From NCBI GenBank assembly GCA_963601575.1, contig CAVCFO010000034.1, positions 1 through 15,428 of the forward strand: a stretch of DNA of 15,428 bases. The letters run 5' to 3'. This DNA is from CAG-238 sp963601575 (GTDB taxonomy: Bacteria; Bacillota; Clostridia; Peptostreptococcales; Anaerovoracaceae). This document shows positions 1-7,367 of the stretch, in pieces. Every line of letters begins with the position of its first letter. The first letter of the stretch is position 1. The notes under the pieces are model-generated. The model saw only the letters and a list, made by a program, of their open reading frames with translations, had not been told where the DNA came from and made no database searches. The position numbers and the translations under genes were made by a program.

Positions 1-3000
1 TCTTGTCTCCCGTGGTCTTGTCAACCGTTGCTGTGGTAGTCTTGGTTCCGTCCGTGCTCGTCTCGATCTCTGATGTCACGGCTGCGGTTGTGGTTGCAAC
101 CTTGCTCGTATCTGCATCTGAGCCTGTATTCTTATCCTCGGTCGTGTTGGTCACGCTGTCCGTTGTTGTGGCCCCCGATGCAGACGAACCACCGGAAGTT
201 TTCTTGCCAATCTGATATCCGATAATTGTCTTACCATCATTTTGATAAACAGCTGTCAGGCTAAAGCCGCTTGCCGTAACCGCATTTTCACCTCTCGTAT
301 TGTCGATGACTATAGATATACCCTCAGCAGCTGCCGTGAATGACGTATCGGTGGTGAATGCTTTGTTTCCGACCTTGCCGGAAGCAAGTTTAATGCTTTG
401 GCCTTTTGCCATAGGCACAGTAACCTTGGAGCCGCTTGCAACATTCACTCGGTTATAGTCCGCGCCGTATGTCACGGTATAGCTACCGTGTTCTTCAGAA
501 CCTCCATAAGCAACGCCGTTCACGGTATATTTTACTTTGCCTGTGAACTTCAATGCGCTGTTTTCAGCCCCGCTCCCGTTATCAAGCAGTTCAACCTTGG
601 TTGTATCTGTGTCATCTGCTGCCAGTGCAAATGCGGCATTTGCGCCTGCCGCGGTGTAAGTCGTTATCTGCTCCGCGTTGGTCGAGAGAGCTATAGTAAC
701 CTGGTCGGTCTCTTCTTTTAGAACGATTGCAGGGTTAAGAGCGTTGCCATCCGTTCCCACGCGGGCCTGTATAGTCACACCGCCAATCGTACCCGTTGAT
801 GCTCTATAGGTGTACCCGCCTGCGGTGATAGCTCCGTCAGCTTTTTCGAGCATAACAGAGCCGCTGCTAAGTGTAACCTTGCCTGCGGTGTCCACAGCAA
901 GCGCGGCACCGGTCTCTCCTGCTGCGTATTCTACGGTATTTATAGTTACCTTGCCGCTGACAGGAACTGTTACCGCGTCCCCAACACCTGCTTTCACCTC
1001 GACAGTAATTGCCTTACTTTCATCGGCAGTGCCATAAGTATTTGTAATCACCTTTCCGCTGCTGCCTACAATGCTTTCGCCAGTGCCTTCTGCCTCGCTA
1101 CCAAGCTCAACTTTTCCGGCTACAAGGGCTGCTACCTTTCCACTCTTTGCTACTTCAAACTCCGTATCAGCTGCTGCAGTCGTATATTCTGCGCTGCCGA
1201 TCAGAACCTTGCCTCCGGAGGTAGGAGCGGTCACTCTATCCTTGTCGCTGCTTGCGTCAGCTGCCACAGTGATCTTGTCACCGCTCGATCCGGCAGGGTT
1301 AGTTATGGTCTTGCCGCTCCTGCCTGTAATGGCAACGCCGTCACCTATAGATACTGAGCCGCTGTCAAGGGCAGCGCTTACTTTTCCATCTAACACGCCA
1401 GCAGTAAATTTAGCACTAGCCGAAGCCGCCTCATATGTATTTTCGCTAACTTTGAACGATACTCCTGATTGCGTAACCTCAACTTTAGCCTCGCCTCCTG
1501 CAAGAGTTAGCTTACCATCATCCAGATCAATCTTTACGGTGGTGTTTGCTTCGCTCCCCGCGCCGCCTGCTGTAGCTCCGGTCATAGTGACGCTACATGC
1601 CGTAATGCTCGCCTCAGCAGGTAAAGTTATTGTCGCGCAGTCAGTATCCTTGCCCATCACAAATGTGTCATTCGCCGAGCCTCTGAATGTTACTTTTTTC
1701 GTGTCTGTCACGCTCATTTCTATAGAAGCCTGAGCCGCCTCAGTGCCGCTGTTAAGTGTTAGACTCTTGCTTACTGTATCTACAGTGTATTCTGCGCTTC
1801 CGCTAAAGTTTCTGCCAACGCCATTTATAGTCGCGGCAATTGTGCCTGTCGTTCTTGCCGCGCCCGCGTAGAGTTTGGCAGCACCATCGCCAAGGAGCCC
1901 GATTATGGTATCATCAGCAGTTGCCGCGATAGCCTGCGCTTTGGATGTCACAGTCACGCCGGCAGCTACCTTGATCCTGCTCTTTGCGTCTACCGCCGTC
2001 GCTCCGTTATCCAGCAAATCGATTTTCTCTGTGTCTGCATCGCTTCCGGACATAGCAAATGTTGTATTTGCAGCCTCTGCTGTGTAGGTCGTTGCATCTC
2101 CCTCGCCTTCTGCAAGAGTTACATCAACTTTATCATTTGCGTCGCTTAGTTTAACAATTGGGTTCGCTCCTTCGCGCCCTGTCAGAGTAATATTCCCGGT
2201 ATTTCCCGCATCTGGCGCGATATATTTATATTGACCGATTGTCATAGACTGACCGGACTTTAATGTATAGGTTTTGCCTTTGTCCAGGCTCTCTATAACT
2301 ACGCTGCCGCTGACATCTGTCACCGTGCCATCTGCAGCCACAGTCAAAACAGTATTTGCTCCGCCCGTGTATGTTTTGCCTCCTACGGTCACTGTGCCAT
2401 TCGCAGGAATTTTCACTGTCAGCGTGCCGCCAAGATTGATGTCAACAGATGTCTCTCCTTCTCTGTCCCCAATGATGGCCGTGCTTCCTATTTCTAATGA
2501 TCCAGCTGCCGGGATGGTAACTTCTCCTGCTTTTTCAGCTTCGGCACTTTTTGCCACGGTGACTTCCTTAGCGGCATCGCTACTTGTGTTCCTTACAGCA
2601 ACGCTGCCGCTTGTCAGTGCTACACTCACCTGGTCATCAGCGCCCAGAGTAGCCAAGCCGCTTGCCAAAATTACGGTGCCATCATTTTTTACTGTAAACC
2701 CTGCATCAGCAGAAGCAGCCGTATATGTCTTAGCTACATCATCTGACCCTGCGGTAAAGCTGCCGGCGCTTGGAAGAGTCACGGTATCGGATGCCCCATC
2801 ACTGCCTGCCGCAACCGTGATCGCAGCGGCCCTGCTTGTTATGAGCTGGCCGCTTCTTCCTGTGATCGAAGTAGCGCTACCGAGTCTAACCGTGCCGCTT
2901 GTGAGCGTGTTTGCGCTTTCGGCTACTTCGATAACCAGCTCGCTATAGTCCGAGCCGTTGGTATAGGTACTTGCCCCGGTGGTCTCGCTGATTGTAACGC

Positions 3001-4627
3001 TGTTGCTGGCACCGCCTGTTACGGTAACGATGTCCTTGCCGCCTTCAGTCGCCTGAACGGTGACATTATTGCTTGGATTGAGCTGAGCGCGTACCGTTTT
3101 TCCGCTCGTTCCGATCAGGCTGCCGCTCTCGACGAGGGTTGCCGTGCCGGATATAAGCTGAGCCTTGCCGCTCTTAATCGTAACATTTCCGCTCGTGTCA
3201 ACGCCAAGCCTCGCATCCTCTGTCGCCTTATATTCACCCGCAGCATTGTAAGTCTTCAGGCTGTCGCCCTCCGCCAGCGCTGCGTCTGTCACAGCCGTAA
3301 CATCAGATCTGATGACCTCGACGGTGTCGGCGGACAGGTTGTCTTTTGCGGCATCCAGAGCCTCCGCAAGGGTTTTATAATAGGTCGTGCCTTGGGTTGT
3401 CTCGATTTTAGCCTCGTTCCGTACGGTCAGCGTCACATCAGAAAACGCGCTGGCGTAGTCGGTCTTCTTATCGTCGTTGCATAGCTCGCTGAATACCTTG
3501 AGGGTGTAGCCGCCCTCTGCAATATCGCCGGGGATGGTAACATCAACCGTGCCGGCAGCACTGGAGGTAGTCTCCTTCAAGCGTCCGTAATAAAGGACCT
3601 CATTGCTGCTGTTCACCAGTATGGCGGAGATATAATCGGCATAGCTACCAGCTGTCGGGTTCCCATAACTAAGCGTGACGGTTTCGCCGGTTGCCGCGGT
3701 GATTGCTCTGGATGAAGTAACGCTAAAGGTGCGGGTGCTGTCAAGGAGCGTCAGCTTCCAATCTTTGCCGGTGTAATCCGATACGGCGGTCAGATTGCTA
3801 TCTACCGTTTCATCCACCTTGCCGCCCTCGGCAGCAGAGGTGAAGAGTATTTTGCTCGTATCCAGGTTGAAGGCAGGCCGAGCATACGCAGCAGTGTTCC
3901 CACTTGCCATTACATCTTTTCCATTCACGTTACCGTTTTGGTAGACAGCTCCAACATTGTGTTGGCTATGTGGAGTGCGCAGCCACCAATTTTTCCCCCA
4001 TCCATCATTGGAGCCGCTCGTTGCCTTCAGTCTACTGCTTCCGCTAAGGGCGCTCACATAGTCCGCAAGCTCCTGCGCAGACAGGAAAAACATTTTGTCT
4101 GTTTCTTCCAACTTGCTGCTGCCCCAACTATAACCATATACCGTTGTGGCGCTGTCGTCCTTCTCAATCCCAAGCATAGCGTCCCTCTCCGCCGAGGAGA
4201 ACTTGCTCGTATCTGCTGCAAAATCCGTGCACCACTTCTGCGCGTTGCTACCTTGATACTCGATATCTTTGTTATCATCCGTAGTGTAGCTGTTGCTAAA
4301 TAGCAGCGACGCCAGCACATACTCCGACAGCAGGAATATTACATCTGTATCTTTGTTGGTTTTGTCCGCGTCCAGCACACGCCACTTGATCGGGTCATTG
4401 CCGTTCATACCGAAATAGATGTAGCTGTTAGGAATGTAACATGTCCCTGTGGTTTGGTATGGGTATACGCTGTCTGTATCTGGTGTCGGATCCATGATTC
4501 CGCTTGTGCCAAGCATGATCGTCTTCGCTATCGTATCGCCATAATCGCTTCCCGCAAAAGCAACGGTTGGCAGCATTCCGACTGCCATCGCGAGGCTAAG
4601 AAGGATGCTCAATATTCGTTTTTTCAT
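1..4627 (-). CDS. Large secreted DUF6273 surface protein with repeat modules (3' end outside window)
   Basis: This is a single uninterrupted minus-strand frame. It starts at ATG 4627-4625 behind an AGGAGGA ribosome site and is still open at the window edge, giving 1542 visible residues. I spot-checked the frame at three separate places. Residues 1-25 are a signal peptide (MKKR, a hydrophobic stretch, then VAFA before G). Residues about 45-230 match DUF6273, with a 'PIKWRVLD' start, a 'KNWWLRTP' core and an 'ARPAFNLD' end. A long array of degenerate Thr/Ala/Gly/Ser/Val-rich beta-type modules follows. One module type contains 'ITGRSGK' and occurs near residues 574, 1085 and 1185. Another contains 'YKY/YTYRA ... 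LLDNG' and occurs near 775-885 and 1255-1360. The visible end (from about residue 1475) is a Gly/Ser then Thr/Asp/Lys-rich linker of the kind that often precedes a wall anchor or SLH domains. The anchor itself is not visible, so surface attachment is inferred. Ligand and function are unknown. Confidence 0.9.
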   Translation of the reverse strand, partial: MKKRILSILLSLAMAVGMLPTVAFAGSDYGDTIAKTIMLGTSGIMDPTPDTDSVYPYQTTGTCYIPNSYIYFGMNGNDPIKWRVLDADKTNKDTDVIFLLSEYVLASLLFSNSYTTDDNKDIEYQGSNAQKWCTDFAADTSKFSSAERDAMLGIEKDDSATTVYGYSWGSSKLEETDKMFFLSAQELADYVSALSGSSRLKATSGSNDGWGKNWWLRTPHSQHNVGAVYQNGNVNGKDVMASGNTAAYARPAFNLDTSKILFTSAAEGGKVDETVDSNLTAVSDYTGKDWKLTLLDSTRTFSVTSSRAITAATGETVTLSYGNPTAGSYADYISAILVNSSNEVLYYGRLKETTSSAAGTVDVTIPGDIAEGGYTLKVFSELCNDDKKTDYASAFSDVTLTVRNEAKIETTQGTTYYKTLAEALDAAKDNLSADTVEVIRSDVTAVTDAALAEGDSLKTYNAAGEYKATEDARLGVDTSGNVTIKSGKAQLISGTATLVESGSLIGTSGKTVRAQLNPSNNVTVQATEGGKDIVTVTGGASNSVTISETTGASTYTNGSDYSELVIEVAESANTLTSGTVRLGSATSITGRSGQLITSRAAAITVAAGSDGASDTVTLPSAGSFTAGSDDVAKTYTAASADAGFTVKNDGTVILASGLATLGADDQVSVALTSGSVAVRNTSSDAAKEVTVAKSAEAEKAGEVTIPAAGSLEIGSTAIIGDREGETSVDINLGGTLTVKIPANGTVTVGGKTYTGGANTVLTVAADGTVTDVSGSVVIESLDKGKTYTLKSGQSMTIGQYKYIAPDAGNTGNITLTGREGANPIVKLSDANDKVDVTLAEGEGDATTYTAEAANTTFAMSGSDADTEKIDLLDNGATAVDAKSRIKVAAGVTVTSKAQAIAATADDTIIGLLGDGAAKLYAGAARTTGTIAATINGVGRNFSGSAEYTVDTVSKSLTLNSGTEAAQASIEMSVTDTKKVTFRGSANDTFVMGKDTDCATITLPAEASITACSVTMTGATAGGAGSEANTTVKIDLDDGKLTLAGGEAKVEVTQSGVSFKVSENTYEAASASAKFTAGVLDGKVSAALDSGSVSIGDGVAITGRSGKTITNPAGSSGDKITVAADASSDKDRVTAPTSGGKVLIGSAEYTTAAADTEFEVAKSGKVAALVAGKVELGSEAEGTGESIVGSSGKVITNTYGTADESKAITVEVKAGVGDAVTVPVSGKVTINTVEYAAGETGAALAVDTAGKVTLSSGSVMLEKADGAITAGGYTYRASTGTIGGVTIQARVGTDGNALNPAIVLKEETDQVTIALSTNAEQITTYTAAGANAAFALAADDTDTTKVELLDNGSGAENSALKFTGKVKYTVNGVAYGGSEEHGSYTVTYGADYNRVNVASGSKVTVPMAKGQSIKLASGKVGNKAFTTDTSFTAAAEGISIVIDNTRGENAVTASGFSLTAVYQNDGKTIIGYQIGKKTSGGSSASGATTTDSVTNTTEDKNTGSDADTSKVATTTAAVTSEIETSTDGTKTTTATVDKTTGDK

Positions 4628-4655
4628 TTGTTTTTTCCTCCTATAATATGTATTT

Positions 4656-4683
4656 TCCGCGCGTTTTGTGACCGGCGCGCGGA
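4656..4683 (-). other. Inverted repeat just upstream of the surface-protein ribosome site
   Basis: An 8-bp perfect inverted repeat, TCCGCGCG (4656-4663) and CGCGCGGA (4676-4683), encloses a 12-nt loop. It lies about 15 nt upstream of the AGGAGG ribosome site. The segment CGCGCCGGTC on the minus strand (4679-4670) is also nearly complementary to one arm of the palindrome at 4709-4726, so the two structures could compete. A regulatory role is inferred from position only. Confidence 0.4.
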
Positions 4684-4698
4684 GGCCGGAGAACATAG

Positions 4699-4726
4699 AA
4701 AGTCAAAAGACCGGGCGCGCCCGGTC
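4699..4726 (-). terminator. Terminator-like perfect palindrome in the surface-protein leader
   Basis: GACCGGGCGCGCCCGGTC at 4709-4726 is a perfect 18-bp palindrome. In RNA it can form a 7-bp GC stem with a CGCG loop. On the minus strand it is followed by TTTTGACTTTC, as expected for a weak intrinsic terminator. It lies about 80 nt upstream of the surface-protein start codon and downstream of both predicted promoters, so it would act as an attenuator and not as a gene-end terminator. The short, broken T tract limits confidence. Confidence 0.45.
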
Positions 4727-4825
4727 AAAAAATTTGCACGCAAAAGCGCGTCCCGTCCAGAAATTTCTCCGGGCGGAGCGCGCCTTATATGCGAGGGTAT
4801 AGATGGCAGAAATAGACAGACCTAT

Positions 4826-4869
<44 letters not shown>

Positions 4870-4898
4870 ATTATGGAATACTTGCTTCATTTTGTCAA
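4870..4898 (-). promoter_or_regulatory. Proximal sigma-A promoter of the surface-protein gene
   Basis: On the minus strand, TTGACA (4898-4893) is separated by 17 nt from CATAAT (4875-4870). This is a consensus -35 box, ideal spacing and a -10 box one base from consensus. A/T-rich sequence lies just upstream. Transcription would start near 4863, inside the CAGA repeat, giving a leader of about 235 nt before the surface-protein ATG. Confidence 0.8.
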
Positions 4899-4923
4899 GT
4901 CCTTTTTTGAAAAAAATACATCT

Positions 4924-4959
4924 TTTTTCACGCTTTTCGCGCCTTTCGCGCCTTTCACG
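4924..4959. repeat. Four tandem 9-bp units upstream of the proximal promoter
   Basis: Read on the minus strand from 4959 the units are CGTGAAAGG, CGCGAAAGG, CGCGAAAAG and CGTGAAAAA. They lie 26 bp upstream of the proximal -35 box and downstream of the distal promoter. They could be repeated binding sites for a regulator. No known operator is recognised. Confidence 0.6.
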
Positions 4960-4962
4960 TTT

Positions 4963-5032
4963 TTTCAAAATAGCGGAAAGTTCGCACAATTTTCAACTTT
5001 CAAAATAGCGTAAAGTCCGCACAATTTTCAAC
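4963..5032. repeat. 35-bp tandem duplication between the two promoters
   Basis: Copies at 4963-4997 and 4998-5032 abut exactly and differ at two positions. Each runs from TTTCAAAATAGCG to GCACAATTTTCAAC on the plus strand. The array starts just downstream of the distal promoter's expected start (about 5034). It would therefore lie at the 5' end of a long transcript, or form a double operator. Confidence 0.85.
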
Positions 5033-5040
5033 AGGAGATA

Positions 5041-5069
5041 ATTATACAGGATAGCCGCCGCCTTTTCAA
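5041..5069 (-). promoter_or_regulatory. Distal sigma-A promoter upstream of the surface-protein gene
   Basis: On the minus strand, TTGAAA (5069-5064) is separated by 17 nt from a perfect TATAAT (5046-5041). It points toward the surface-protein gene, with a predicted start near 5034. Transcripts from here would include the tandem repeats, the proximal promoter and the CAGA tract. Confidence 0.65.
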
Positions 5070-5414
5070 GAATTTTTTTGCGCAATTTTAGCACAATTTT
5101 GCTATTTTAAGATAAGCGCCGACTTTCAAGAGCCTGCAGATAATTTTTATGCAAATTTTTATGAACTGAAGTGAGAAATAAATTCCGTGAAGTCACAGGT
5201 CGAGGGAATTTTCGTCAAGAACATAGCTAAAACTTGGGTGCATTTTCACCTAAGTTTTAACTCATCGTGCCTAATCATGCCCAATCAGCCTGATTGTAGC
5301 GGAAATTTGCGCAAAAAAGAGCTGCGCCTTATCGGTTTTCGCCTTTAATGCGTCAGCTCCGTCTTTCAACATTTCGCGTTTATATATTTTCTTTATATAT
5401 TCTCTGTTTCAGCC
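5070..5414. other. Intergenic region between kce and the distal promoter
   Basis: This 345-nt A/T-rich region has no credible coding frame. It holds a 13-bp inverted repeat (5228-5259, listed separately) and a small perfect inverted repeat, CAATCA-gcc-TGATTG, at 5282-5296. I see no canonical terminator directly after kce. The rest shows no recognisable feature. Confidence 0.6.
5228..5259 (-). terminator. 13-bp inverted repeat, possible kce terminator or operator
   Basis: TAAAACTTGGGTG (5228-5240) and CACCTAAGTTTTA (5247-5259) form a 13-bp stem with one G-T pair and a 6-nt loop. It lies about 155 nt downstream of the kce stop. The outer stem ends in A/T runs, so it could terminate transcription in either direction, but there is no clear T tract beyond it. 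An operator is an equally possible reading. Confidence 0.35.
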
Positions 5415-6242
5415 TTATTTCAGCGGTGCAAGTCCGAGGATTTCTCTTGCTTCTGCCGGAGTTGCAACTTCTCTGTTGAGGAGTTTTGCCATCTGAACGA
5501 CTCTTTCTACCATTTCGCCGTTTGACTTGGCAAGTACGCCCTTTGACATATATACGTTATCTTCAAAGCCTACGCGAACGTGTCCGCCCATAGCGATTGT
5601 AGCCGCTGCGATGCCCCATGCGTTTTTGCCGATACCTGTTGCCGTCCAAGTTGAATCAGCAGGAATGGAAGTTGCCATGATAACAAGGTCGCGAACCGTA
5701 GCTGTCATCTGAACGCCCAGTACGAAGTCGAAGTGGATAGGATACTGGATGTGACCTTTCTTGGCTGCCTTGAGAGCAAGGTCGATCATGCCCTTGTCGA
5801 ATACTTCGCATTCAGGCTTGATGCCTCTTTCTTGCATGATGTCGCCGAAGTTAGCGATAGTATTGTCTGTATTGATAAATATTTCATCTCCGCCGAAGTT
5901 GCAGGTACCGCAGTCAAGGGTTGCCATTTCAGGGGTCGGAGTAATTTCTGTTGACTGGAGTCTCTCCAGGTCAGTCATACCAACTGCTCCGCCTGTGGAC
6001 GGCTGAATAATAACATCCGGACATTCTTTTCTGATGGCATCAACCATTTCCTGGAATCTTCCCTTGTCCTGTGTCGGAGTTCCGTCGTCCCATCTAACGT
6101 GAAGGTGGATAAGAGCAGCACCCGCCTCATAAGCAGATTTTGCTTCTCTAACAACTTCTTCTACGGTATAAGGAACAGCCGGGTTGTTTTCCTTTGTTAC
6201 TTCTGCGCCGCAAATACATGCGCTGATAATCAATTTGTCCAT
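5415..6242 (-). CDS. kce: 3-keto-5-aminohexanoate cleavage enzyme (BKACE/DUF849 family)
   Basis: This 275-residue TIM-barrel enzyme is of the usual family length. In anaerobic lysine fermentation Kce condenses 3-keto-5-aminohexanoate with acetyl-CoA, giving acetoacetate and 3-aminobutyryl-CoA in the cytoplasm. Visible features are 'CGAEVTKE' (Glu14), the metal-binding 'HLHVR' (His46, His48), 'QPSTGGAVGMT' (Ser82), 'LDCGTCNFGGDE' (about 109-120) and 'RVGFEDN' with the metal ligand Glu227. These residues match the characterised Kce branch and not generic DUF849 proteins. I chose ATG 6242, which sits 10 nt after GGAG; a TTG three codons upstream overlaps the spacing and is unlikely. The gene has its own promoter (6321-6349) and appears monocistronic. 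Other lysine-pathway genes (kamA, kamDE, kdd, kal) are not in the window. A related beta-keto acid substrate cannot be excluded. Confidence 0.9.
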   Translation of the reverse strand: MDKLIISACICGAEVTKENNPAVPYTVEEVVREAKSAYEAGAALIHLHVRWDDGTPTQDKGRFQEMVDAIRKECPDVIIQPSTGGAVGMTDLERLQSTEITPTPEMATLDCGTCNFGGDEIFINTDNTIANFGDIMQERGIKPECEVFDKGMIDLALKAAKKGHIQYPIHFDFVLGVQMTATVRDLVIMATSIPADSTWTATGIGKNAWGIAAATIAMGGHVRVGFEDNVYMSKGVLAKSNGEMVERVVQMAKLLNREVATPAEAREILGLAPLK

Positions 6243-6320
6243 TTTAATCAATCTCCTTTTATTTCATTTTTTCAAACAAAATAATTACTAATATCGGCGA
6301 TCTTTTCGCACCTCAAGAAT

Positions 6321-6349
6321 ATTATATCATCACCATAAGTTATATTCAA
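6321..6349 (-). promoter_or_regulatory. Strong sigma-A promoter of kce
   Basis: On the minus strand, TTGAAT (6349-6344) is separated by 17 nt from a perfect TATAAT (6326-6321). The -10 box is preceded by TGA, giving an extended -10 (TGn). The predicted start near 6314 gives a leader of about 70 nt before the kce ATG. Confidence 0.8.
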
Positions 6350-6419
6350 GTATTAAACCCATGACCTCGTCGATTTTTTGTCAGAGTTTTTGCCGCCGCC
6401 TATAAGTTTCCACAAAGTT

Positions 6420-7271
6420 CTATAGATCTCTATGCTCCAGCGTAACTCGTCTTCCCTCCTCGGAAAAAATCCTATAAACCTCGTTTGCCACCGCAACGGA
6501 GCGATGATGCCCGCCGGTGCAGCCGATGGCAACGGTCAGGCTGTACTTGCCTTCCTTTATATAGAACGGAATCAGCCTTTTGATAATCTCCACAAGCCTG
6601 TTTATAAATTCCTTTGTGATATCCTGTTTCAAGACATATTGCGAAACCTTCTTGTTGTTGCCCGTAAGTGGTTTCAGGCTGGAAACATAATAAGGGTTCG
6701 GGATAAAGCGAACGTCAAGCGTCCAGTCGGCTTCCGGCGGAAGCCCATGTTTGTAGCCAAAGGACATGAAATTAAGCACAAAGGACTCGCTTGCCTCGCC
6801 CTTTGCAAAGAGCCTGTCAAGCTCTGCGTTCATCTCTGCAACCTTCAGGGAGGACGTGTCTATAATATATGTTGCACTCGCCCTGAGATCCGCTAATTTT
6901 TTCCGTTCTTCCTCGATGACCTCCCCGGTTATCGCCGCAGCGGAAAGTGGATGGGTCCTTCTGCTCTCGTTGTAGCGCCTGATGAGGGCTTCGTTTGAGG
7001 CTTCGATGAAGAGAATCTTAAAGTCCACATTTTCGTCACTCTCGAGGCTTGCAATGGATGCCTTCAGGTCCCCGAAAAAGCTGCCGCCCCTAACGTCGAT
7101 TACGAATGCCGCTTTTTTTACGTTCTTCTCACCGGTAAGGCTAAGGTCTATGAAATTTTTGATAAGCGCAGGGGGCATATTGTCTATGCAATAATATCCC
7201 TTGTCCTCGAACCAATCCGCCGCCTTGGTCTTTCCCGCGCCGGAAAGTCCCGTAATAATTACAACTTCCAT
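6420..7271 (-). CDS. rapZ: RapZ/YvcJ-family nucleotide-binding protein
   Basis: The product has 283 residues, the usual family length. The N-terminal P-loop domain has a Walker A motif 'GLSGAGKT' (8-15) and the family signature 'YYCIDNMPP' (about 27-35). A probable Walker B strand lies in 'AAFVIDVRGG' (about 54-63). The C-terminal domain has 'FGYKHGLP', 'DVRFIPNPYY' and 'GCTGGHHRSVAVA', all typical of RapZ. In E. coli RapZ is an RNase E adapter controlling the GlmZ small RNA. In Bacillus the homologue YvcJ binds and hydrolyses nucleotides, with a role linked to competence. Which role applies here is not visible. The start has an AAGGAGG site. The upstream GPH transporter ends 96 nt away in the same direction, so cotranscription is possible. 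The usual Bacillota neighbours (yvcK, whiA, murB) are absent on both sides. Confidence 0.95.
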   Translation of the reverse strand: MEVVIITGLSGAGKTKAADWFEDKGYYCIDNMPPALIKNFIDLSLTGEKNVKKAAFVIDVRGGSFFGDLKASIASLESDENVDFKILFIEASNEALIRRYNESRRTHPLSAAAITGEVIEEERKKLADLRASATYIIDTSSLKVAEMNAELDRLFAKGEASESFVLNFMSFGYKHGLPPEADWTLDVRFIPNPYYVSSLKPLTGNNKKVSQYVLKQDITKEFINRLVEIIKRLIPFYIKEGKYSLTVAIGCTGGHHRSVAVANEVYRIFSEEGRRVTLEHRDL

Positions 7272-7367
7272 CTTAGCCTCCTTTTCGCAAATTATCTATG
7301 CAAAATCCATATTTGGATTTTTATCTAAATCCCTCTTCAAATAACTATCCAAATCGCATCCTAATCT

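Noticed and set aside
810..2948. Several plus-strand open frames of 70-224 codons opposite the surface-protein gene
   Set aside because: They are antisense to one uninterrupted frame of more than 1500 codons and their products are biased Ala/Ser/Val/Pro/Thr strings mirroring its composition. They lack ribosome sites and recognisable domains.
4924..5032. A CRISPR array, suggested by the regular repeats
   Set aside because: The repeats abut directly without unique spacers, and no cas gene is present.
7302..7321. The inverted repeat AAAATCC / GGATTTT between the GPH transporter and rapZ as a terminator
   Set aside because: The stem is only 7 bp and A/T-rich, with no clear T tract in the gene direction, so it is too weak to call.
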